Positions 7,255 to 13,657 of a DNA stretch of 19,087 bases are shown here, one piece after another (position 1 is the stretch's first letter; each line of letters opens with the position of its first letter). Origin of the DNA: Proteobacteria bacterium UBA3413 (GTDB lineage: Bacteria; Pseudomonadota; Gammaproteobacteria; Magnimaribacterales; D2472). The notes below the pieces were generated by a model that was given only the letters and a program-made list of their open reading frames with translations, ran no database searches and was not told the origin of the DNA. Location of the stretch: NCBI GenBank assembly GCA_002358345.1, contig DEOR01000029.1, positions 1,592 to 20,678 on the forward strand, in the 5' to 3' direction. The translations under genes were made by a program, and so were the position numbers.

Positions 7255-8441
7255 AAGCCGATTGCCCTACTAATAAACCAAAAAGTGCCCATTGAAAATA
7301 CAAAGGCTCCCATGGCTCCGTGAAGATAATTAAAATCAGAGAAACGAAAGTAATTTTTGGTAAGTTTCAAAAAGGCTAAAATAGTAAAAGCCACCGCTAA
7401 TTGCCCTACCTCAACTCCTATATTAAAACTCAAGATAATAGGTAAAAGCCTGTCTTGAGGTATACCTGACTCTGCGATAGAGGAAGCAAATCCAAGCCCG
7501 TGAATTAGACCAAAAAATATTGTCACCATTAAAGGGAGCCAGGGGTTTGAATAATGGTTTGTTAGGCTTAAATAAAAAGTTAAAAATAAAGCTAATCCAG
7601 CAATTAAAATTGGGTCAAGGCTACCAAAGATAGTAAGAGGCAGGAAAGCACAAAATGAGAGTGCAAGGTTTTTGATTAACTTATTAATCTCAAAGACATG
7701 CTTAAGAAAATACTCTACAGCTAACAATAAAATAGAGAATCCGATGAGTGTTTCAATGATTTCTGAGTGAACTCTCAAGACATTCATTGCCCCCAGACCT
7801 AAAGTTAAACTATGCCCTATCGTGAATCCAGTAATAGCTATAATTAAGAATCTACCAGTAAATAAAAGCAATAATCCCAATAAAAATGTTAAGTGATCCC
7901 AGCCACTTAAAATATGCTGCACACCAGATTTAAAGTAACCAAAATATGAACTTTGATTAACATTGCTCTCTCCAGGCAAGCCTATCACCCATGAGTCTTG
8001 GGTGCTTGCAAACATAAACTCAGGAACTGATTGCCCATCAATAACTCCTCTAGCAATGTGAGTATGGGTAACTCCTAAATCTTGAAATAATGACATGGAA
8101 ATACTCTCGGGTATTTGCAAGCATTGAAATGACCAAACAAACTTTAATACCCCCAATGAAATATTCTCATTAATTTCTACTGACTCATTTAGTTTGCATG
8201 AACTGCCTAGATTAATTGCCTTGTTTAAATAGTTAACTAGACTCTCATAGGATTGAAAGTGTGCTGTTGGATTAAGGTTATTAAAAATATCTTGTTTAAT
8301 TGAGCCGGTGACTTGTATCGCCATGCCCTGCTCATTAGAAGTTAAATTAAACTTTGAATAGGACTCACTGCGATTGTGTGCCTCAGAAAAAATAGAACAA
8401 AGAATAAGTAAACTGCAACAAAGTAATTTTTTATAAATCAT
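7251..8441 (-). CDS. HupE/UreJ-family membrane protein with N-terminal secreted domain
   Basis: The N-terminus is a signal peptide (residues 1 to about 21, a basic start then a hydrophobic run ending in SEA). A non-membrane domain of about 150 residues follows, then some seven hydrophobic helices between residues 180 and 395. The membrane part carries the HupE/UreJ hallmark GVQHILSGWDHLTFLLG (173-189), plus His210 in TIGHS, His314 in GLIHGLGFAS and Glu344 in IGVEVGQ. These conserved His and Glu residues are thought to handle metal in this family, where HupE and UreJ are linked to nickel (hydrogenase and urease). No hydrogenase or urease gene is nearby, so the substrate here is unknown; nickel, cobalt or something else is possible. 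Its start overlaps the preceding fusion gene by 11 bases and its stop overlaps the LLM gene by 4, so the three are almost certainly co-expressed. Confidence 0.85.
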   Translation of the reverse strand: MIYKKLLCCSLLILCSIFSEAHNRSESYSKFNLTSNEQGMAIQVTGSIKQDIFNNLNPTAHFQSYESLVNYLNKAINLGSSCKLNESVEINENISLGVLKFVWSFQCLQIPESISMSLFQDLGVTHTHIARGVIDGQSVPEFMFASTQDSWVIGLPGESNVNQSSYFGYFKSGVQHILSGWDHLTFLLGLLLLFTGRFLIIAITGFTIGHSLTLGLGAMNVLRVHSEIIETLIGFSILLLAVEYFLKHVFEINKLIKNLALSFCAFLPLTIFGSLDPILIAGLALFLTFYLSLTNHYSNPWLPLMVTIFFGLIHGLGFASSIAESGIPQDRLLPIILSFNIGVEVGQLAVAFTILAFLKLTKNYFRFSDFNYLHGAMGAFVFSMGTFWFISRAIGL

Positions 8442-9735
8442 TTGCTTTTACAACGTCATACCAGTTCCTTAAATCTAATAAGTATTCATCAAGCATCTCT
8501 TCACCTTTTTGGCGAATAAATTCTGATTCAATCTCTTCATACATCTCTTCAAAGGACCCTGCAGACTCGCGTGATTTTTTAACGACGATTAAAAGATGAA
8601 GTTGATTCTCTGAAGCAATAATCTGACTTATCTCTCCATCATTAAGCTTAAGAGCTTCCTGAGTTAGCAAGGGGCCTATGTATTCTCTAATTTTTGTTGC
8701 AGGCAATAAGGTATTTGGCAGTTGAATAACATCAGTCTCAGCAAGTTGTTTGGCTGACACGAGATCGCCAGCAAGGATCATTTGCCTGGCTTTATCGGCC
8801 TGTGCTGCATTCACTCCGGGAAAGCTAAGTTTAAGTAAATGAAGTTTTGGACTAGGGGCAAAGAAATCTTTATTCTCGACAAAAAAAGTTTGTAGATCTT
8901 GTTGAGAAAATCTTACATTTTTTGTCTCAGCGATAATGGAACTGATCATTTTTTGAATGATAATACTCCTCAGCTCTGAGTCATTCTCTAACATCCCGAG
9001 GTCTACTGCCCTTTGAATAAGAAGCTCCTCATCAATCATTCTCTCAAGAATATTTTCGGCGTCCGAAGCAATAAGGCCTGATTTGCGAGATTGAGCCACC
9101 GAATCCAAGTAGGACTCATACTTTCCTTTAGAGATCGCACGATCATCTATTTTTGCTATCCAATTCAACTGATCTAAGTCAATTTTTTTAATGAATTTAG
9201 AGCCGATAATAGTGATAGCTAGCAGTATTCCTATGATCAAAACTGTATTTGCGATTGATAAAGGTAAGAATGAGAAAATCGACATTCGTTTAGGAGGCGC
9301 AATGGTCATCTTAATATGCTCAATATCATCCTCGAGATACACATCTCCTTCAGCCTTAAACATTAGATCTTGATAAAAATTTATTAGTCGGTATTGAGCT
9401 GAAATAGTGATATCTTGATTGGGATATTTCTTTGAGCTGAAATCAATCGCAGCTTGTGTGATGATCTTTCCAAAACCCATCCCTCTAACTTTCTTAGAAG
9501 TAACAATACGACCAATGGAAGGCCCTGGATACAATGAGCCTGGTTCTCCTAAACGTGCATATGCTATTAACTCACTGCCCTGGTAGCCGAGCAAATGATC
9601 GCTAAGCTCGTCGTTTAAATCTGCATCAATAAATGGACAATTTTGTTCTAATACAAAAACTTGCTGTCGGAGGTGCATAACAGCATAAAGCTCTTGCTTG
9701 GTTAGCAGAGCATATGATTTCCAGCGTAATTCCAT
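8431..9735 (-). CDS. ElaA-type GNAT acetyltransferase fused to a membrane-anchored SurA/PpiC-like domain
   Basis: One uninterrupted frame of 434 residues joins two families that are normally separate. Residues 1-145 match ElaA-type GNAT acetyltransferases along their full length: LRQQVFVLEQNCPFIDAD (22-39), LIAYARLGEPG, IGRIVTSKKVRGMGFGK (74-90, acetyl-CoA loop) and a final EHIKM. Residues 156-180 form one hydrophobic helix. Residues 192-285 look like the SurA/PpiD N-terminal chaperone segment (AKIDDRAISKGKYESYL, then ERMIDEELLIQRAVDLG). Residues about 293-388 resemble a degenerate parvulin prolyl isomerase domain. The predicted layout is a cytoplasmic acetyltransferase with a periplasmic chaperone. 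No start codon with a ribosome site is evident at the junction, so read-through fusion is favoured. The ATG start at 9735 has no good Shine-Dalgarno. The stop overlaps the HupE-like gene. Isomerase activity is uncertain because the parvulin part is divergent. Confidence 0.8.
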   Translation of the reverse strand: MELRWKSYALLTKQELYAVMHLRQQVFVLEQNCPFIDADLNDELSDHLLGYQGSELIAYARLGEPGSLYPGPSIGRIVTSKKVRGMGFGKIITQAAIDFSSKKYPNQDITISAQYRLINFYQDLMFKAEGDVYLEDDIEHIKMTIAPPKRMSIFSFLPLSIANTVLIIGILLAITIIGSKFIKKIDLDQLNWIAKIDDRAISKGKYESYLDSVAQSRKSGLIASDAENILERMIDEELLIQRAVDLGMLENDSELRSIIIQKMISSIIAETKNVRFSQQDLQTFFVENKDFFAPSPKLHLLKLSFPGVNAAQADKARQMILAGDLVSAKQLAETDVIQLPNTLLPATKIREYIGPLLTQEALKLNDGEISQIIASENQLHLLIVVKKSRESAGSFEEMYEEIESEFIRQKGEEMLDEYLLDLRNWYDVVKANDL

Positions 9736-9767
9736 TATTTATTAAGATAGGAAAGAAACATTCCATG

Positions 9768-9773
9768 ATTATA
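9768..9773 (-). promoter_or_regulatory. -10 box for the acetyltransferase-chaperone operon
   Basis: A perfect TATAAT lies on the minus strand at 9773-9768, about 33 bases before the ATG at 9735. Predicted transcription starts near 9761. The corresponding -35 region (around 9791-9797) is a poor match, so an activator or another sigma factor may be needed. Confidence 0.4.
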
Positions 9774-9784
9774 TCTTTTTTATT

Positions 9785-9797
9785 ATCTATAATAGAT
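9785..9797. repeat. Perfect 13-base palindrome overlapping the gpx promoter
   Basis: ATCTAT (9785-9790), a central A, then ATAGAT (9792-9797) form a perfect inverted repeat. It contains the plus-strand -10 box and lies at the -35 distance for the minus-strand promoter, so one bound protein could affect both divergent genes. It is short and purely A/T-rich, so it may be chance. Confidence 0.35.
9788..9793 (+). promoter_or_regulatory. -10 box for the glutathione peroxidase gene
   Basis: A perfect TATAAT lies 26 bases before the gpx ATG, giving a predicted start near 9800. The -35 position (9765-9770, ATGATT) is weak. The leader would be about 20 bases and includes a GGA seven bases before the ATG. 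Confidence 0.5.
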
Positions 9798-9808
9798 TGA
9801 AAATTATT

Positions 9809-9823
9809 ATGGAAAAAAAATGA
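9809..9823 (+). other. Four-codon leader reading frame overlapping the gpx start
   Basis: The leader contains ATG-GAA-AAA-AAA-TGA, whose TGA stop overlaps the gpx ATG as ATGA. It could couple or compete with gpx translation. No separate ribosome site is visible for it, and in an A-rich leader this may well be chance. Confidence 0.2.
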
Positions 9824-10299
9824 GTGATTTATACAACCTAAGTGTTAAAGATATTCAATTAAACGATATTGATTTGAGCTCATTTCAAGGTAAAACCTTG
9901 TTAATAGTTAATGTTGCCAGTAAATGTGGCTTTACACCTCAGTATAAAGATCTGCAGAATCTCTTTGATAAATACAAAGAACAAGGGCTAGAAGTTTTAG
10001 GGTTTCCGTGTAATCAGTTTGGAGGCCAGGAGCCTGGAACAAACGAAGAAGTTCAATCTTTCTGTGACCTTACTTTTAACGTCTCTTTCAAAATGTTTGA
10101 TAAGATCGAAGTGAATGGCGAGAATGCCAGCCCTCTCTTTAAGCATTTAAAACATGAGTCCCCAGGAATCTTGGGCACCGAATCTATTAAATGGAATTTT
10201 ACCAAGTTCCTTGTTAATAAAAATGGTGAAGTGGTGAAGAGGTTCGCTCCTAAAGATGGTGGAGCTGCAATAGAAGCAGAATTAAAGAAAATTATTTAA
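9820..10299 (+). CDS. Glutathione peroxidase family, cysteine type (thiol peroxidase, BtuE-like)
   Basis: This 159-residue enzyme reduces hydrogen peroxide and organic or lipid hydroperoxides. The peroxidatic residue is Cys36 in NVASKCGFTPQY, a cysteine codon (TGT), not selenocysteine. The rest of the catalytic set is present: Gln70 in GFPCNQFGGQEPG (61-73), and Trp125-Asn126 in KWNFTKF. A cysteine at position 82 (SFCDLTF) matches the resolving cysteine of thioredoxin-using members such as yeast Gpx3, so the reductant is more likely thioredoxin than glutathione. There is no signal peptide, so it is cytosolic. It is transcribed divergently from the acetyltransferase-chaperone operon. Its last eight bases overlap the rimI end on the other strand, leaving no room for a terminator. 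Confidence 0.95.
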   Translation: MSDLYNLSVKDIQLNDIDLSSFQGKTLLIVNVASKCGFTPQYKDLQNLFDKYKEQGLEVLGFPCNQFGGQEPGTNEEVQSFCDLTFNVSFKMFDKIEVNGENASPLFKHLKHESPGILGTESIKWNFTKFLVNKNGEVVKRFAPKDGGAAIEAELKKII

Positions 10300-10729
10300 T
10301 TAACAAGCTCATTAATAGAGCATCTTCCCTGACGACTCCGCTGTAATAATCTGGCCTGATAGCATCTTTTAAAAAGCCTTCACTCTCATAGAGGCTGATT
10401 GCTGAATTATTCGACACCCTGACCTCTAAAGTTAAAGATTTTACTCCCAACAATTGATTCTGAAGAATTACTTTTTGGAGTAACTGTCTTCCAAGGCCTC
10501 GGCCTTGATTTGAAGGTGTGATTGCAATGTTTAGTAAATGAGATTCTGGAACAATTGGCGAATAAATTGCAAAACCGACTACGCCCTCTTTCTCCTCTAT
10601 AACCAAAGAGTGATGACCAACTTCAGCAGAAGATAAGAACTGCTGCTCTGTCCATGGAATCTTATTGGTTAAGCTTTCGATGATTAAAATTGTTGCAAGA
10701 TCATCGGAGCTCGAAGGTCTAATCCTCAT
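10292..10729 (-). CDS. rimI: Ribosomal protein S18-alanine N-acetyltransferase
   Basis: RimI acetylates the N-terminal alanine of ribosomal protein S18 using acetyl-CoA. The 145-residue GNAT protein aligns well with E. coli RimI (148): IPWTEQQF (24-31), LLNIAITPSNQGRGLGRQLL (65-84, the acetyl-CoA loop), Glu102 in LTLEVRVSN as the likely general base, Tyr114 in SLYESEGF and RPDYYS followed by REDALLM near the end. It starts at ATG 10729, five bases after the holD stop, with no clear Shine-Dalgarno, so translation is probably coupled to holD. The holD-rimI pairing is the same as in E. coli and supports both assignments. The 3' end overlaps gpx by eight bases, tail to tail. Confidence 0.93.
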   Translation of the reverse strand: MRIRPSSSDDLATILIIESLTNKIPWTEQQFLSSAEVGHHSLVIEEKEGVVGFAIYSPIVPESHLLNIAITPSNQGRGLGRQLLQKVILQNQLLGVKSLTLEVRVSNNSAISLYESEGFLKDAIRPDYYSGVVREDALLMSLLIK

Positions 10730-10734
10730 GAAAT

Positions 10735-11169
10735 TTAGGTATCTAGAAGCTTAATTTGAGCCCAGAGATTTTTCTTCAGCGTCGGGTCACTTAACATATC
10801 AATTAATGGCGGGGATTCAATGCAGTTGGCATCAGTGGAGAGCAACTTAGTATCAAAAAATACTAATGTTGCTTTAATTGGATGACTATTATTAAGAATT
10901 TTTTCACATCTCACACTGTCACCTTTTACAAAAGTGAATTCTCCATGCGATTCAGATGCTTGCTCGCCTTTCATGGAGGCCATAATTGCTTCTAGTAGAT
11001 TTATCTCTTTTTCGGAGTATTTATCAACAGAAATAAGATGTAATGTTAGAATACAGTCCTTTTGATAAAAATGTATGGCGCTTTCCTGTTCTATTAGAGA
11101 TTTTGTATTATCTTGATAGAGTGGAATGCCAATTTTAGACAAAATATATTGAGATTTATTTGATAACAT
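10735..11169 (-). CDS. holD: DNA polymerase III psi subunit
   Basis: Psi links the clamp-loader complex, through chi, to single-strand binding protein. The protein is divergent but recognisable. The start (NKSQYILSKIGIPLYQ) mirrors the E. coli HolD start (W-Q-L-Q-Q-L-G-I-T-Q-W), and the C-terminal SPPLIDMLSDPTLKKNLWAQI matches the E. coli segment beginning SPALTDL and ending ALWQQI. Length from the ATG at 11169 is 144 residues (E. coli 137), and this start agrees best with the family. ATG 11184 and TTG 11208 in the same frame would extend it into leuA. No good Shine-Dalgarno precedes any of these. Its position directly upstream of rimI, as in E. coli, is independent support. The middle of the protein is poorly conserved. 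Confidence 0.85.
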   Translation of the reverse strand: MLSNKSQYILSKIGIPLYQDNTKSLIEQESAIHFYQKDCILTLHLISVDKYSEKEINLLEAIMASMKGEQASESHGEFTFVKGDSVRCEKILNNSHPIKATLVFFDTKLLSTDANCIESPPLIDMLSDPTLKKNLWAQIKLLDT

Positions 11170-11182
11170 CAGAATATCAATC

Positions 11183-12853
11183 ATGAAAGATTTTACAAAG
11201 AAATACAAACCTTTTGAGCCGATTCCTCTTAAAAATAGGCAGTGGCCAAATCAGGTAATTCAATCAGCACCAAAATGGTGCTCTGTTGACCTGCGTGATG
11301 GAAATCAAGCTCTGATAGAGCCAATGGGTCATGATAGAAAGAAGCGAATGTTTAAATTGCTTTGTGATCTTGGTTTTAAAGAAATTGAAGTTGGTTTTCC
11401 TGCTGCATCACAAACTGATTTTGAGTTTGTTAGATGGTTGGTTGAAGAAAAGCAGATCCCTTCAGACGTGACAATTCAGGTGCTAACTCAAGCAAGAGAT
11501 CATATTATTGAAAGAACATTTGAATCCCTCGAAGGAATACCTCAGGCTATTGTCCACTTTTATAATTCTACCTCGACGCTCCAACGCAAAGTTGTCTTCA
11601 ATCAAGATCAAGCGGGTGTCAAAAAAATTGCACTTGATGGTGCAAACTTAGTTAAAAAATTAGCAGATCAAAAACCAAATACCAAATGGATGTTTGAGTA
11701 CTCTCCCGAAAGCTTTACTGGAACTGAACTAGAGTTTGCTGCAGATGTCTGTGATTCCGTGGTTGAAATATTAAAAGACTCCTCATCAGAAAAAATAATC
11801 ATCAACTTGCCTGCAACAGTTGAAATGGCAACTCCCAATATTTACGGGGATCAAATTGAATGGATGAACAATAACCTTAAAGAACGTAATAATATTTCTT
11901 TGTCCTTGCATCCTCATAATGATAGAGGCACTGCTGTTGCTGCATCTGAATTTGGTCTCATGGCAGGGGCAGATAGGGTTGAAGGAACACTCTTTGGCAA
12001 TGGTGAAAGAACAGGTAACGTAGATATTGTTACATTGGCATTAAATCTCTTAACTCAGGGCGTTGACCCAACATTAGATTTTTCTGATATCAATTCAGTC
12101 ATTAGAGAAGTTGAATACTGCAACCAATTACCAGTCCATCCTCGTCATCCTTACGCAGGAGACCTAGTTTTTACTGCCTTTTCTGGCTCGCATCAAGATG
12201 CCATTAAAAAAGGTTTGCATGCGTTGTCTCAATCGAATGAACCGCAATGGGCAGTTCCATATCTTCCGATTGATCCATCTGACTTAGGCCGTTCCTACGA
12301 GGCAGTTGTTCGAATTAACTCTCAATCTGGAAAAGGTGGAATTGCTTTTATTTTAGAAAAAGATCATGGAATATCTTTGCCAAGGCGATTACAAATTAAT
12401 TTGAGTGAGAAAGTTCAAAAGGTCGCAGACGAGACAGGCAAAGAAGTCATGTCATCGGAGATATGGGAGGTGTTCGATAAAAACTATCTTACGGTCTCAG
12501 GAAAATTTCGACTAGACAACTATTCATTATCATCTGCCGAAGATAGCTCAGGCATATCCTCAGATAATATTGAAATTACTTTAAACGTTGCAGGTAAAGC
12601 TATAGTTATTAATGGCAAAGGCGGCGGTCCAATTGAAGCTTTCGTGTCTGCCATTAATGAATATTTTAATGAATCAATTTCTGTATCTGATTATCATCAG
12701 CACTCTGTAACATCGGGCGCAGATGCTAAAGCAGCTGCATTTATTGAGCTCACTTTAAATAGAAAAAATGAATGGGGTGCAGGAATGGATGGCAATACAG
12801 TTAAAGCATCTTTTCAGGCCATCATTTCGGGCTTAAATAAACTTATTACTTAA
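11183..12853 (+). CDS. leuA: 2-isopropylmalate synthase (556-residue LeuA type)
   Basis: LeuA condenses acetyl-CoA with 2-oxoisovalerate, the first committed step of leucine synthesis. The N-terminal TIM barrel shows WCSVDLRDGNQALIEPM (32-48, catalytic Arg/Asp), EIEVGFPAASQTDF (67-80), the metal-binding His243 and His245 in SLHPHNDRGTA, and EGTLFGNGERTGNVD (267-281). The last 130 or so residues form the regulatory domain that usually binds leucine (VAGKAIVINGKGGGPIEAF and SVTSGADAKAAAFIEL). N-terminus and length fit the longer type found in actinobacteria and many proteobacteria, not the E. coli type of about 520 residues. The ATG lacks a Shine-Dalgarno and lies 13 bases from the divergent holD start, so its promoter must lie inside holD. 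I see no leucine-rich leader peptide. The 3' end overlaps the crotonase gene by eight bases. No other leu genes are in the window. Confidence 0.95.
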   Translation: MKDFTKKYKPFEPIPLKNRQWPNQVIQSAPKWCSVDLRDGNQALIEPMGHDRKKRMFKLLCDLGFKEIEVGFPAASQTDFEFVRWLVEEKQIPSDVTIQVLTQARDHIIERTFESLEGIPQAIVHFYNSTSTLQRKVVFNQDQAGVKKIALDGANLVKKLADQKPNTKWMFEYSPESFTGTELEFAADVCDSVVEILKDSSSEKIIINLPATVEMATPNIYGDQIEWMNNNLKERNNISLSLHPHNDRGTAVAASEFGLMAGADRVEGTLFGNGERTGNVDIVTLALNLLTQGVDPTLDFSDINSVIREVEYCNQLPVHPRHPYAGDLVFTAFSGSHQDAIKKGLHALSQSNEPQWAVPYLPIDPSDLGRSYEAVVRINSQSGKGGIAFILEKDHGISLPRRLQINLSEKVQKVADETGKEVMSSEIWEVFDKNYLTVSGKFRLDNYSLSSAEDSSGISSDNIEITLNVAGKAIVINGKGGGPIEAFVSAINEYFNESISVSDYHQHSVTSGADAKAAAFIELTLNRKNEWGAGMDGNTVKASFQAIISGLNKLIT

Positions 12854-13619
12854 AATTAGGTTCTCTTTTTTCAAAAAAGGCTGTCACACCCTCAAGATTC
12901 TCTTCGTTGCCAAAAATTGATTGTTGAATATTAGCTTCTTCAGCAAATACCTCATCATAAGATTGTGTTACTGCCTGCCTCATTAATTTCTTGGTGTTAG
13001 CTAATGCTTGTGGGGATCTTTTAGACAAGTGATGAGCCCACTCCATTGTGGCTTCTTTCAAATGATCTAGCGCAACAACTTTGTTTGCTATTCCAAGATT
13101 TAAGCACTCGTCTGCTGATATTTTCTTGGCTTCTATTGCATACTCTAAAGCGCGACTGTAGCCAATTTCTCGAGTCAATAGAAAGCTTAAACCTCCATCA
13201 GGGACAAGGGCTATATTGCTAAATACAGACATAATGTATGCCTCTTTGGCCATAATTCTTAAATCACAAGCCATCGCCACTGCTGCGCCAATACCAGCTG
13301 CAGCTCCATTGATAGAGCCAATGACTATCTTAGGCATATCAATAATATTTTTTAAAAATGGATGGTAGCCTCTCAGCAAAGCATCTTGAGTATCAGTCCA
13401 TGATGCATCTCTTTCGCTTAGGTCTGCTCCAGCAGTAAAACCCCTGCCTTCTCCTGTAATAACTAGAACACGAATTTGAGAATCCTCTCTAACCACTTGG
13501 GTTGCCTCACCCATATCCCAGATAAGTTGCTCATTAAATGCATTCATCATGTCGGGACGATTTAAGCTAATCCTAGCAACATGGTCATCTATGTCTAAAG
13601 TTAAAGTTTGATAAGTCAT
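12846..13619 (-). CDS. Enoyl-CoA hydratase/isomerase family protein, PaaG-like
   Basis: This crotonase-fold protein has 257 residues from ATG 13619. That start is preferred because GGAG lies seven bases upstream; a TTG at 13631 in the same frame has no such support. The fold's oxyanion-hole elements are FTAGADLSERD (61-71) and GAAAGIGAAVAMACDLRI (105-122). The two glutamates that catalyse hydration in classical enoyl-CoA hydratases are absent: the first position is in GIGAAVA and the second is near VFSN. Instead it has SVFSNIALVPDGG (131-143) with Asp141, very like E. coli PaaG, whose catalytic residue is an aspartate. An isomerase activity (PaaG-like, or delta3-delta2 enoyl-CoA isomerase) is thus more likely than hydration, by inference. 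It follows tilS by 20 bases and may ride on the dnaE-accA-tilS transcript. Confidence 0.88.
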   Translation of the reverse strand: MTYQTLTLDIDDHVARISLNRPDMMNAFNEQLIWDMGEATQVVREDSQIRVLVITGEGRGFTAGADLSERDASWTDTQDALLRGYHPFLKNIIDMPKIVIGSINGAAAGIGAAVAMACDLRIMAKEAYIMSVFSNIALVPDGGLSFLLTREIGYSRALEYAIEAKKISADECLNLGIANKVVALDHLKEATMEWAHHLSKRSPQALANTKKLMRQAVTQSYDEVFAEEANIQQSIFGNEENLEGVTAFFEKREPNFK

Positions 13620-13636
13620 ATTTTTCTCCAAGGAAC

Positions 13637-13657
13637 TTATTATTTATTATTTATTAT
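13637..13657. repeat. Three tandem copies of a 7-base unit at the tilS stop
   Basis: TTATTAT is repeated three times without error (13637-13643, 13644-13650, 13651-13657), followed by a partial TAT. On the minus strand this encodes the last residues of TilS and its stop, plus a second in-frame TAA. Seven is not a multiple of three, so gain or loss of a unit would shift the reading frame, though only in the extreme C-terminus. Confidence 0.8.

Noticed and set aside
9925..9930. Possible selenocysteine in the peroxidase
   Set aside because: The codon at the peroxidatic position is TGT (cysteine), so no selenocysteine insertion is required.
11100..11182. Leucine attenuator upstream of leuA
   Set aside because: No leucine-rich leader peptide or stem-loop followed by a T run; the region is holD coding sequence.
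11170..11208. Longer holD starting at TTG 11208 or ATG 11184
   Set aside because: The family N-terminus aligns with the ATG at 11169, and the longer forms would overlap leuA.
13620..13631. TTG start 12 bases upstream for the crotonase gene
   Set aside because: GGAG is placed correctly for the ATG at 13619, and the TTG overlaps that ribosome site.
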